Shown: piece by piece, positions 54,776 through 63,619 of the stretch
Layout: every line of letters starts with the position of its first letter
Position numbering within the stretch: position 1 is the stretch's first letter
Assembly (NCBI GenBank): GCA_963738375.1
Contig: CAVTWL010000002.1
Location: 682,001 to 746,000 of the forward strand
Reading direction: 5' to 3'
DNA length: 64,000 nucleotides
DNA from: Bog-159 sp963738375
GTDB lineage: Bacteria; Acidobacteriota; Terriglobia; Bryobacterales; Bryobacteraceae
The notes under the pieces: generated by a model
Database searches by the model: none
What the model saw: the letters and a program-made list of their open reading frames with translations, nothing else
Told to the model about the DNA's origin: nothing
Made by a program: the position numbers and the translations under genes

Positions 54776-55559
54776 ATGGAACATCAGGTTCTCGACTGGA
54801 TCACGCGCTACGGCTATCCCGCGATTTTTTGCCTGCTGATGCTCGGCATCGTGGGCCTGCCCGTGCCCGATGAGACGCTGCTTACCTTCACCGGCTACCT
54901 GATTTATCTCGAAGCACTTCCAGCCGTTGCCCGCCTTCGCCACCGTGCTGGCCGGGACGATTTGCGGCATCACGCTAAGCTACACGCTGGGCCGCACCTT
55001 CGGCCTGGCCCTGATCCATCGATTCGGCAAATATGTTCATCTCACCGAAGAGCGCCTCGAAAAAGCGCACGCTTTTTTCGAGCGCGTCGGCCACTGGAGC
55101 CTGACCTTCGGATACTTCGTACCCGGTGTGCGGCATCTGACGGCTTATGCCGCGGGCGTATCGTCCGTCGAACCGCATATTTTCGCGATTTTCGCTTACC
55201 TGGGCGCATTCCTGTGGGCCAGCGCCTTTATTTCCCTGGGATATTTTCTAGGCGACCGTTGGGAAGCCGTTTCCGCGCAGATCCATCACCACATGTTGAT
55301 CGCATCCGGCGTGCTGGGCGGAGTTATTGTGCTGTATCTGTTGTGGCGGAAGTTGCGGGCGAAAAAAGAGTTCACCGCCAACGCCGTAGCAATTACGACG
55401 ACACACCCGATCACGTTGTACCAAAGGAAAGAAATCCCGGTCAGGAAGAAGGCCGCGAAGATGGCCATTTCGCCGGCGATCATGCCAATAAAGGCGCCCG
55501 TTCCGCTCACCCGCCTGAAGAAGAACGCCAGCACGAATACACCGAGCAGCGACCCGTAG
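54776..55559 (+). CDS. DedA-family membrane protein (frame break near 54917)
   Basis: Inner-membrane protein of the DedA/SNARE-associated family, implicated in lipid-carrier recycling and membrane homeostasis. It reads WITRYGYPAIFCLLMLGIVG, PVPDETLLTFTGYLIYLEAL, then after a slip FATVLAGTICGITLSYTLGR, RLEKAHAFFERVGHWSLTFG and YFVPGVRHLTAYAAG, and ends near RKLRAKKE (about 55372). The frame stays open to 55559, but that extension is antisense to the symporter and has no family character; the real stop is probably hidden by an indel in the A-run near 55368. Confidence 0.8.
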
Positions 55560-57036
55560 AAAAGCGATCCGATAATGTTCACGGCTTCGATCAGCGATCC
55601 CAGGTGCCTGCCCAAACCGGCAAAAGCCACGGCATAGGCGCCCCAAAACGCAGTGGCGGCGCGCGAAGCCATCAGGTAATGCTTGTCCGTCGCGTTTTTC
55701 CGGAAGTGGCGTTTGTAGATATCCACCACCGACACCGTCGCCAGTGAATTGATTTCTCCCGAACTCGACGACATGGTGGCAGCCAGGATCACGGCAATCA
55801 CCAGCCCCACCACACCGGTTGGAAGGTATTTCGTTACGAACGACAGGAAAATGTAGTTGGTATCGTGGAACCCTTTTTCGCCCCCGGTCGACTCCACCAG
55901 GCTGGCGCCCCTGGCTCGCGCCGCATCCAAATCCTGCTGCGCCCTCCGGTATTCTTCGATGGCGCGGGATTCACCCCGCGCATCATGATTGTGGCGCGCT
56001 TCGACCAGCGCCAGCGCTTGCGCTTTCCGCCGTCCCGCCGCTTCTTCATATTGCGCGGCGATCGGATCGTAGCGGGCCGCCAGTTCCGGCTGCCGGATGC
56101 GGTTATACTCGATGCGTTGGAAAACCATCGGCGCCGGCTCGAAGATATAAAACACGAAAACCATCGCGCCGATGAATAGAATAAAAAACTGCATCGGAAT
56201 CTTCGCCACGGCGGTAAACAACAAGCTCAGCTTGCTCTGTGCGATGGATTTGCCCGTAAGGTAGCGCTGCACCTGCGACTGGTCGCATCCGAAATACGAC
56301 AATGCCATGAACATGCCGCCGATCAGCCCGCTCCAAAGGTTATAGCGGTCGTTCCGGACTGAAATGCAGATTCACGGCATTTAATTTTCCGGCCGAGCCA
56401 GCCAGATGCATCGCATCCAGAAACGAAACCTCGCGCGGCAGCAACACAAAGATCATCGACCAGCGCGACGATCAGTCCGAAAAAAATGATAATCATCTGT
56501 TGCACGTCGGTCCAAGTAACCGTGCGAATGCCGCCCGTGACGGTATACAGTACAACCGTGATGCCGATAATCAGAGTCGTCAACCGGTCGGGCCATCCGA
56601 ATATCACGGACAGCACAATCGCCGGCGCATAAAAGGTCAGCCCTACCGATAGACCGCGCTGCGCAAGAAAAATCAGACTCGCCAGCGCCCGCGTCTTACC
56701 GTCGAAACGGTTCTCCAGGTATTCGTAAGCAGTGTAAACTTTGGCGCGGTGAAAGATGGGTACGGCAGTGGCGGAGAGCGCCACCATCGCCAGAGGCATG
56801 CCGAAATAGAACTGCACGAAGCGCATGCCATCTACATACGACTGGCCGGTGGTGGAGATGAAGGTGATGGCGCTGGCCTGCGTCGCCATGATGGAAAGCG
56901 CCATGGCGTACCACGGCATGCTTTTGCCCGCCAGCAGATAGCGATCCACGGTGTTGCTGCCGCGGCCGCGATAGAGGCCGTAGGCGATGATCGACACCAG
57001 CGATCCGACCAGAACCAGCCAATCGAGAGGTCTCAT
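55286..57036 (-). CDS. Sodium:solute symporter family (SSS) transporter, frame-broken
   Basis: Sodium-coupled solute transporter of about 560-580 residues. ATG 57036 starts the first helix (LDWLVLVGSLVSIIAYGLYR). GSNTVDRYLLAGKSMPWYAM and ATQASAITFISTTGQSYVDG are family motifs; GGIRTVTWTDVQQMIIIFFG covers helix 6. After slips near 56450 and 56345 it continues GGMFMALSYFGCDQSQVQRY, LVIAVILAATMSSSSGEINS and LGVFVLAFFFRRVSGTG. A charged insert (about 90 residues, KAQALALVEARHNHDARG) lies between helices. The C-terminal end overlaps DedA and is uncertain (about 55370 is likely). The substrate is unknown. Confidence 0.85.
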
Positions 57037-57170
57037 GAAAAGGCGCGGGTGAATGCGTAGCAGAGCGTGATCAGCAACGCGAGATAGACGACCACAGCCG
57101 TGTAAACGCGGCGCCATGCGCCCAGAAACGGCGGCGGCTCATCCGGCGGCACGCGCGGATCGGAAGGCAT
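57033..57170 (-). CDS. 45-residue single-helix membrane partner of the symporter
   Basis: A small protein, MPSDPRVPPDEPPPFLGAWR then RVYTAVVVYLALLITLCYAF and TRAFS. A Pro-rich cytoplasmic head is followed by one membrane helix. Its TGA overlaps the symporter ATG by four bases (ATGA), so it is translationally coupled to it. Small single-span or two-span proteins are often encoded directly upstream of SSS transporters; this one is shorter than DUF3311-type partners and I cannot place it in a family. It ends where an erroneous extension of the PhzF frame would overlap it. Confidence 0.72.
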   Translation of the reverse strand: MPSDPRVPPDEPPPFLGAWRRVYTAVVVYLALLITLCYAFTRAFS

Positions 57171-57213
57171 AGCTGGAGTGTAGCATGCGAACCCAAATGG
57201 CCGATTCGCGAAG

Positions 57214-58006
57214 TTACCCCACCAATTCCGCCGCGCAAAACCGTCACCGCCTGCCCGCTTAAGAGCACGCGATCGCCGCTGCAGCGCACCTTCACCACGC
57301 CTCCCCGCGGCGAAGCCTGATACGCCACAAACTCGGCTTTAGCCAACCGCTTTTGCCAGTACGGCCCGAGGCACGTATGGGCCGATCCCGTCACTGGATC
57401 CTCATCCACTCCCGACCCTGGCGCGAAAAACCGCGAAATGAAATCGAAATCCGGCGTATCCGACCGCGCCGTCACGATGATCCCGCGCACCGGCAGTTTG
57501 CGCAGCACGCCATGATCCGGCTGCGCCGCCCGCAATGCCTCCGCGGATTCCACTTCCACCAGGTAATCGAACTGGTTGCGGCCCACATAGGTTGGTTTCA
57601 ATCCGAGCGCGCCAGCCAGCTCCGCGGGCGGTTCGGCGGCCTGCTCCACCTTGGCGGGAAGGTCCATCTCGATCCAATCGCCCCGCTTTTCGGCGGTGAG
57701 CAGTCCGCTGCGCGTATGGAAGCGCGCCTGCGCATCCGTGGCCAGGTGTCCGTCCTCCCACAGGACATGCGCCGAGGCCAGTGTGGCGTGACCGCACAAG
57801 TCCACTTCGACCGCCGGAGTCAACCAGCGCAAGTTGTAAGCGCCATCCCGTGGAACCAAAAACGCGGTTTCCGAAAGATTCATTTCACGCGCTACATCGC
57901 GCATCCATTGTTCGTCCGGAGCTTTCGGCAAGATGCACACGGCGGCGGGATTGCCCGCGAACGGCTTGCTGGTGAATGCGTCGACCTGCGTAATCGCGAT
58001 GCCCAT
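57214..58006 (-). CDS. PhzF-family isomerase/epimerase-like protein
   Basis: About 264 residues of the PhzF (diaminopimelate-epimerase-like) fold. ITQVDAFTSKPFAGNPAAVC, NLSETAFLVPRDGAYNLRWL, TPAVEVDLCGHATLASAHVL and SGVDEDPVTGSAHTCLGPYW are diagnostic; the Glu of NLSETAF is the catalytic acid. Near 57235 one extra G shifts the frame. Without it the chain ends VLRGELVG with TAA at 57214-57216; with it the frame would run on to 57071 as nonsense. The reaction is not predictable. Confidence 0.9.
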
Positions 58007-58044
58007 ATTGCTTCAGTGTAGCGAAGGCGCGTCATAATCTAAGC

Positions 58045-58593
58045 ATGATCGATGCCGCATCCGTCATCGCCCGCGTCAGCCCGTTCGACCCGGGCGAAGA
58101 CGGCGAAGCCGCCAAGAGCAAGCAATTGGTGTTGGAGTTGCTCGCGCGGTCGTCCCAGCCTTTCTCGCGGCGCCAGTTCAACCCGGGCCACATCACCTGT
58201 ACCGGTTTAGTCCTCAGTCCGCGCCGCAGCCGGATCCTTCTGGTGCTGCACCGGCGCCTGCAGCGCTGGCTGCTCCCCGGCGGCCACGTCGAGGCCGACG
58301 ACCCCGAGATCGGTGACGCGGGCCGCCGCGAAGTCGTCGAAGAGACCGGCGCCATCCTGCTGCCCGATCCCGCGCCGCTGCTGGTCGGCATCGACGTACA
58401 TGGCATCCCGCCGCTCCGCGACGAGCCCTTCCACTCGCATCACGACCTGATCTTCCGCTTCCAGGCCGTTTCCGAAGAGTTCCACGTCTCCGAAGAAGTG
58501 CGCGAGGTAGCCTGGTGTTCGGCCGTCGAATTCGAGCGTTATCAATTGCCCGGCAGCATCCGCCGCAGCTACGCACGCGCGTGCCTCCCCTAG
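58045..58593 (+). CDS. NUDIX hydrolase
   Basis: A 182-residue nucleoside-diphosphate-X hydrolase. The Nudix box reads GGHVEADDPEIGDAGRREVV followed by EETGA, matching G-x5-E-x7-R-E-U-x-E-E-x-G-U apart from two additional residues between the Gly and the REVVEE core. LVLSPRRSRILLVLHRRLQR and WLLPGGHVE surround it. The N-terminal 45 residues are helical and not part of the fold. The substrate is unknown. The frame is intact. Confidence 0.88.
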   Translation: MIDAASVIARVSPFDPGEDGEAAKSKQLVLELLARSSQPFSRRQFNPGHITCTGLVLSPRRSRILLVLHRRLQRWLLPGGHVEADDPEIGDAGRREVVEETGAILLPDPAPLLVGIDVHGIPPLRDEPFHSHHDLIFRFQAVSEEFHVSEEVREVAWCSAVEFERYQLPGSIRRSYARACLP

Positions 58594-58641
58594 TCCATTT
58601 ACCGGGTGCCCCGGCTTCCGCGCTCATGCGAAACTAGAAAC

Positions 58642-60531
58642 GTGGCGATAGAATCGGCGAAGCGGCCAAATTCCGAGCGTTTGCGGGCTTTGTTGCCCGA
58701 CATCATGGAGTTGGTCCGGCCTCGGCGCGGCCTTCTGCTGCTCGGCATGGTGCTGATGGCCATCAACCGTGTCTCCGGTTTGGTGCTGCCCGCCTCTACC
58801 AAATACCTGGTCGACGACATCATCGGCAAGAAGCACTACGCATTGCTGCATACCCTGATCCTCGTCGTGGTGGGCGCCACGGTCATCCAGGGCATCACTT
58901 CGTTCGCTCTCACCCAACTGCTTTCGAAAGCCGCGCAGCGCCTGATCGCCGACTTGCGGCGGAAAGTGCAAATGCACATCGGACGTCTTCCCGTCACCTT
59001 CTACGACTCGAACAAAAGCGGAATGCTGGTTTCGCGCATCATGAGTGACGTGGAAGGCGTGCGCAACCTCATCGGCACCGGCTTGGTGGAATTCGTCGGC
59101 GGCCTGCTGACGGCGGTGCTGGCTTTGGTGGTTCTGCTGCGCCTGAGCCCGACCATGACCGGCGTGGCGCTAGGCGCCGTCCTGGCTTTCGGGCTGGCCT
59201 TGCGAAAAGCTTTCGGCGTCATGCGTCCGATCTTCCGCGAACGAGGCAAGATCCAAGCCGAAGTCACCGGCCGCCTTACCGAGTCATTGGGCGGCGTGCG
59301 CGTGGTGAAGGGCTATCACGCGGAAGCCGAAGAAGCGGAAGTCTTCTCGGGCGGCGTCCAGCGCCTGCTCGACAACGTGATGAAGAGCCTGACCTCCACG
59401 TCGTTGATGAGCCTGGGCGCGACGCTTATGATGGGCATCCTCGGAGCGCTGGTGATGTATCTTGGCGCGCGCCAAATGATCGCCCACACCCTGACCTTGG
59501 GCCAATTCTTCACCTTCACCATGTTTCTGGCTTTTCTGATCGGGCCCGTATTTCAGATCGTCGGCATCGGCACGCAGATCAGCGAAGCCCTCGCGGGACT
59601 GGAGCGCACTCGCGAAGTCCTGCGCGAACGGCCGGAAGACGAAGATCCGCGGCGCAAAGTAAGCATACGGCGCATCCAGGGCGCCGTGGATTTCGATCAC
59701 GTCACGTTTTCCTACGACGAAGGCAAAACGGTGCTGCACGACGTCTCGTTCCGTTCTCCGCCGGATACGGTCACCGCCCTCGTGGGGCCCTCGGGGTCCG
59801 GAAAATCTACCATCATCGGCCTGATCGCCGCGTTCTACACCCCGGGCGAAGGAACCATACGGGTTGACGGTACGGACCTTTCGACCATCCGCCTCGACTC
59901 TTACCGCACCCAACTCGGCGTCGTCTTGCAGGATACCTTCCTCTTCGACGGGACGATCCGCGAGAATGTGGCCTTCTCCCGCCCGGGAGCCACCGATGCC
60001 CAGATCCACGAAGCCTGCCGGATCGCCCGCGTCGACGAGTTCGCCGAGGCCTTCGAGAAAGGCTACGAAACCATCGTTGGCGAGCGCGGCGTGAAACTTT
60101 CCGGCGGCCAGCGCCAGCGCGTCTCCATCGCCCGGGCCATTCTGGCCGACCCCGCCATCCTGATCCTCGATGAGGCCACCTCCAGCCTCGACTCCGAATC
60201 CGAAGCGCTGATTCAGGAGGGCCTTTCTTACCTGATGAAAGGCCGCACCACGTTCGTGATCGCCCACAGATTGTCGACCATTCGACGGGCCGACCAGATA
60301 CTGGTGGTGGAAGGCGGACGCATCGTCGAACGCGGCCAGCACGAATCGTTGTATGCTCTGCACAGCCGGTATTACGATCTCTACACCAGGCAGCACGGCG
60401 TGCAAACCAATCTATTTCTGTCTCCCGGCGAAGGCGAACAAGCGCCGCCACCGGAGGAAGGCACTGCTAAGGCGGGGGCGGCCGCGGCAGGGAATCCCTT
60501 ATCGAACGCCGTCCGCCTCATCCGAGGGTAA
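58642..60531 (+). CDS. ABC exporter, fused permease-ATPase (MsbA-like)
   Basis: About 629 residues. Six membrane helices cover residues about 25-330 (GLLLLGMVLMAINRVSGLVL; LILVVVGATVIQGITSFALT; FTFTMFLAFLIGPVFQIVGI). The C-terminal ATPase has Walker A LVGPSGSGKSTIIGL, Q-loop GVVLQDTFLFDGTIRENVAF, signature KLSGGQRQRVSIARAIL, Walker B AILILDEATSSLD and H-loop VIAHRLSTI. It is a homodimeric exporter of lipids, drugs or peptides. GTG 58642 is preferred; GTG 58606 upstream is also open. It ends with a low-complexity Pro/Ala tail. Confidence 0.92.
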   Translation: MAIESAKRPNSERLRALLPDIMELVRPRRGLLLLGMVLMAINRVSGLVLPASTKYLVDDIIGKKHYALLHTLILVVVGATVIQGITSFALTQLLSKAAQRLIADLRRKVQMHIGRLPVTFYDSNKSGMLVSRIMSDVEGVRNLIGTGLVEFVGGLLTAVLALVVLLRLSPTMTGVALGAVLAFGLALRKAFGVMRPIFRERGKIQAEVTGRLTESLGGVRVVKGYHAEAEEAEVFSGGVQRLLDNVMKSLTSTSLMSLGATLMMGILGALVMYLGARQMIAHTLTLGQFFTFTMFLAFLIGPVFQIVGIGTQISEALAGLERTREVLRERPEDEDPRRKVSIRRIQGAVDFDHVTFSYDEGKTVLHDVSFRSPPDTVTALVGPSGSGKSTIIGLIAAFYTPGEGTIRVDGTDLSTIRLDSYRTQLGVVLQDTFLFDGTIRENVAFSRPGATDAQIHEACRIARVDEFAEAFEKGYETIVGERGVKLSGGQRQRVSIARAILADPAILILDEATSSLDSESEALIQEGLSYLMKGRTTFVIAHRLSTIRRADQILVVEGGRIVERGQHESLYALHSRYYDLYTRQHGVQTNLFLSPGEGEQAPPPEEGTAKAGAAAAGNPLSNAVRLIRG

Positions 60532-60533
60532 GG

Positions 60534-63425
60534 CTACGGCACCACTGCCAATTGAACCGGCATGCTTCCCACTCCGGCAACGGTGATTACCAAAGGGTAG
60601 GTACCGTTCTTGAGCTGCGGGACTTGAATGTTGGCCTGCGCCAACCCTACATAATACGGAGTCAGTCCCAAAAACTGGATCGGCGCCGGCATGCCACCGA
60701 CGGTCGCGCTGGCGGTCAGAATGGCCTGCGCCGGCGGGCTCGCAGGTGCGCCCGACCCATCGAGAGGCGCACCCGTGACACTGCCGATTCCCGTCAGGTA
60801 CACCACAATTACGGAACCAGCCAGCGCCGGGTGCTCGACCGTGATCAGATTGCCTTGCGCGTCGGTCGCCACGGCCAGGTTCTGGCCGTTCTGGAAGACC
60901 CCAGGCACAGCAGGGGAGATGGTAAGAGGATACTCCGTGCTCATTCCGGATGGAGAGCGGACCATCATCGTAGCGCTGCCCGTCTGCGCTTCGAACGGCA
61001 CTTGGAAATTGATTTGGCCGGAATCCACGTAAAGCATGGGGCTGTAGAAGCCGTCGATCGTCACGCTTACGCCGCCGAGGGCCGCCGGCAGCGGCAGCGC
61101 TCCCGCTTCGATGGGCTGGGGCGCCAAAGCGGCGCCGTAGAAAATGGACGCGAGACTGCCGGGAGAGACCGCATCCGCAAAGCTGGCTGAGTTGGCAACT
61201 GCCCCCGCGACGGGCGCCGCCTGGCAGCAGGATGAAACCAAAAGCGGCGAATCCGTCACGCCCACAGTGGTCCCCGGGATCGCGGTTACGCCGCCGAAAA
61301 TATCACGCGCGCTTCGCGCCTCGATCACCGTGGGAATCGGGAATTGCACGTTTTGCATAGGGTTCCAGACGATGATCCCCTGGTCTCCTGTCGCCAGCGT
61401 CAGCCAGATCTGCCATGTGCCAAATGAATCTATCGCCGCTTGCGTAAGCGACGCGCCCAGCAGCCAGTCGTACATGATCCGGTACGCTTGCGCCGCGGGC
61501 GTGAGTTGCCGCGGATCGCTTTGTTCCGTGCCCACGCAAAATGAACTGGCCGCACCCCACGTGTACCAGTCGTAGCGCACGGCGCCGTATGCCAGATCGG
61601 TCAAATACTTGCGCACGATGTAAGCCGCGGCCTCATCCGTTGACGTCGTCGTATCGCCGGATGCGCCTTCCGTATCCCACAAAGGCAGGGAAGCGACGCC
61701 GAACTGTTGCATCGCCAGCCGTACGTCCGCAAGTTGCGGACCAGTTAGTTCCGGAGGCGTCGTATAGACGTGAAAGCCGATCGCATCCACGTAGGGCCCG
61801 ATGCCGGCTGCCAGTAAATTAGCCAGGTAGCCCGTGGAATAAGCCGCCGGTGAAATCACCGTATTCCCCGGGTCGACTGATTTCAGAATCTGATAAGCCG
61901 TTTGGGTCAGTTGCGCCAGTTGCGTCACCGTGCCGGTAAAGTAAGTCGAATCGTTAGGCTCGTTCCAGATTTCGTAGTAGCGAATGCGGCCCTGGTATCG
62001 CTGCGCCACCGCCGTGATGTAATCCTCCCAATCCTGGATGTGAATCGGCGGCGCCGGCGCGCCGGCCCCCACGTAATTCACGTCGCTGGGGTTCGACGAT
62101 GCCCAGGCAGGCGTCTGCCCCAGCGTGAGCAGAATATCCGGATTGCCGTTAGCCGCCGCCGCGGCCACCCAGGTATCCAGGGGCTCCCAGTTCCACACGC
62201 CTTTCAGCGGCTCGAGCGCGGTCCACGTGGTTCCCGAATCCCACAAGCGCAGCGTACCGAAGCGCGCCGCCGGCCAAGGCACTCCGCCCGAAACCGGCTG
62301 CCCATTGGCACCGGTGAAGGCAGCATCGTCCACCGAGAACGTCTCCGACGCGGTGGCCTGCACCATCAGCAGAACCTCGCCCGTATCGTTAATCTGTCCC
62401 CCGGCGGTGCACTGCGCCCAGCTTGCCGCCAGTGTACACGGCGTGATGGCGTAGTAATTGTACGGCGAGTTTTGGTTTTGCAGAACCAGATTCACCGTCA
62501 TGCCGGCCTGCCCGCGCAGCCAGGCAGAAAAGGTGTAGGTCGCCCCGGGAACCACTGAAAAGCCCTCCACCAGTTGCACCGCGCCCGATTCCACCGCCTT
62601 CACGTCCACCTCCTGCGCCGACACGCCGCCGTGCGGGTTGTTCGTATCTTCCGAATAAACCACCGTCACATTCGCCCACGACGAATTGTCGTACCACCCG
62701 AGCGCGATATTGCCAGAAATCGGGTTGTCCGTCCCAGTGGAAACAAAGGGAGGTTCGAAGCCGGGATTAGTGAACCGGCTGTCCAGGAAATGCGCCACGT
62801 GCATGCCGAAAAAAGATGGCGATATTGGGCCGGGATTTGGTGTTGGCGAGGCCACCCCTGCCACGTAAGACAGGCGGGCATCGTCGATCCACACTGTACC
62901 TGGATTGGTCAGCGCGATAATGAAATTCGCGCTGACGTTGGACACGATGTAACCCTGCATTGAAACCTGCTGCCAGTCGGCCGTCAGGTACACGTAGTTA
63001 TCCAAGTACGATGCATTCGGCGAGGCGGCTTGCTGAACCCGTAGCACTGCCTGCGTCCCCGGCAACCCCCGCATCCATACCGAAGCCGTATAAAGCGATC
63101 CCGCCAGCAGAGGCACGCTTTGCAGAAGTTGCGCTTCGCCATCCGCAACCGCAGCCACCACCATCTTCTGGCAGGACGCCCCGCTGTGCGGGTTGCTAAA
63201 GTCCTGGGAATATTGCACGGTGGAGTCGGACCAGGTGGAGTTATCCGACCAGCCGTTCGCCACCCAGCCGGCGACCAGGCCGTTGTTGGCCGAGACCGCG
63301 GAATAAGGGCTTTCAAAGCCGGAATTCGCCAGGGGTACATTCGTCGCAGCAAGCAAGGCTGCGGGCGCGGTAAATATCAGGACGGCCGCCGATATCCGCG
63401 TCGATGTGCGTGCGCCATCGATCAT
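60534..63425 (-). CDS. Secreted GH39-like glycosidase with Solibacter C-terminal domain
   Basis: A 963-residue secreted enzyme with a signal peptide (TRISAAVLIFTAPAALLAAT). Two carbohydrate-binding-like jelly rolls sit at about 30-190 and 215-375, each with an 'NxGFExP...GW...S.VxYSxDxxNPHxG' pattern. The catalytic barrel at about 380-700 has the acid/base in RYYEIWNEPND (Glu489) and the probable nucleophile in LPLWDTEGAS (Glu587), the clan GH-A pattern of GH39. The last about 215 residues (VANSASFADAVSPGSLASIF; QINFQVPFEAQTGSATMMV) are the Solibacter C-terminal domain (TIGR03437 type), probably for surface attachment or export. Intact frame. The substrate is likely a plant or microbial polysaccharide. 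Confidence 0.85.
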   Translation of the reverse strand: MIDGARTSTRISAAVLIFTAPAALLAATNVPLANSGFESPYSAVSANNGLVAGWVANGWSDNSTWSDSTVQYSQDFSNPHSGASCQKMVVAAVADGEAQLLQSVPLLAGSLYTASVWMRGLPGTQAVLRVQQAASPNASYLDNYVYLTADWQQVSMQGYIVSNVSANFIIALTNPGTVWIDDARLSYVAGVASPTPNPGPISPSFFGMHVAHFLDSRFTNPGFEPPFVSTGTDNPISGNIALGWYDNSSWANVTVVYSEDTNNPHGGVSAQEVDVKAVESGAVQLVEGFSVVPGATYTFSAWLRGQAGMTVNLVLQNQNSPYNYYAITPCTLAASWAQCTAGGQINDTGEVLLMVQATASETFSVDDAAFTGANGQPVSGGVPWPAARFGTLRLWDSGTTWTALEPLKGVWNWEPLDTWVAAAAANGNPDILLTLGQTPAWASSNPSDVNYVGAGAPAPPIHIQDWEDYITAVAQRYQGRIRYYEIWNEPNDSTYFTGTVTQLAQLTQTAYQILKSVDPGNTVISPAAYSTGYLANLLAAGIGPYVDAIGFHVYTTPPELTGPQLADVRLAMQQFGVASLPLWDTEGASGDTTTSTDEAAAYIVRKYLTDLAYGAVRYDWYTWGAASSFCVGTEQSDPRQLTPAAQAYRIMYDWLLGASLTQAAIDSFGTWQIWLTLATGDQGIIVWNPMQNVQFPIPTVIEARSARDIFGGVTAIPGTTVGVTDSPLLVSSCCQAAPVAGAVANSASFADAVSPGSLASIFYGAALAPQPIEAGALPLPAALGGVSVTIDGFYSPMLYVDSGQINFQVPFEAQTGSATMMVRSPSGMSTEYPLTISPAVPGVFQNGQNLAVATDAQGNLITVEHPALAGSVIVVYLTGIGSVTGAPLDGSGAPASPPAQAILTASATVGGMPAPIQFLGLTPYYVGLAQANIQVPQLKNGTYPLVITVAGVGSMPVQLAVVP

Positions 63426-63465
63426 CGAGTCTATTGTCGCGCGGCGCGGCTTGGTCCTCTAATTG

Positions 63466-63552
63466 CTATTGCTCAGGGCAGGAGTCAGTAAACGCAATGT
63501 GGGTCGCCAGCGGATTAGCCGTTTTAGTGTTAGTTAGCTTGTTGTTATCCAT
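63466..63552 (-). CDS. Possible 28-residue peptide
   Basis: Leftward, MDNNKLTNTKTANPLATHIA then FTDSCPEQ and a stop, preceded by GGAG nine bases before the ATG. It lies between glutamine synthetase and the glycosidase on the same strand. No family, no signal peptide; a single Cys near the end. It could be a small peptide, or just a chance open frame in a leader. Confidence 0.25.
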   Translation of the reverse strand: MDNNKLTNTKTANPLATHIAFTDSCPEQ

Positions 63553-63585
63553 GATTTCCACTCCGCCCAGTGTCGGACGTTAGAC

Positions 63586-63597
63586 ACACTCGAGTGT
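63586..63597. promoter_or_regulatory. 12-base perfect palindrome ACACTCGAGTGT
   Basis: It sits 22 bases past the glutamine synthetase stop, upstream of the small peptide and the glycosidase. A perfect palindrome of this size could be an operator for a dimeric regulator or the base of a weak terminator; there is no T-run. Confidence 0.35.
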
Positions 63598-63619
63598 TTC
63601 AATGCGATACAGCCATGCG

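Noticed and set aside
57071..57213. C-terminal extension of PhzF
   Set aside because: The extension appears only because of an extra G near 57235; it lacks family similarity and would overlap the symporter's small partner.
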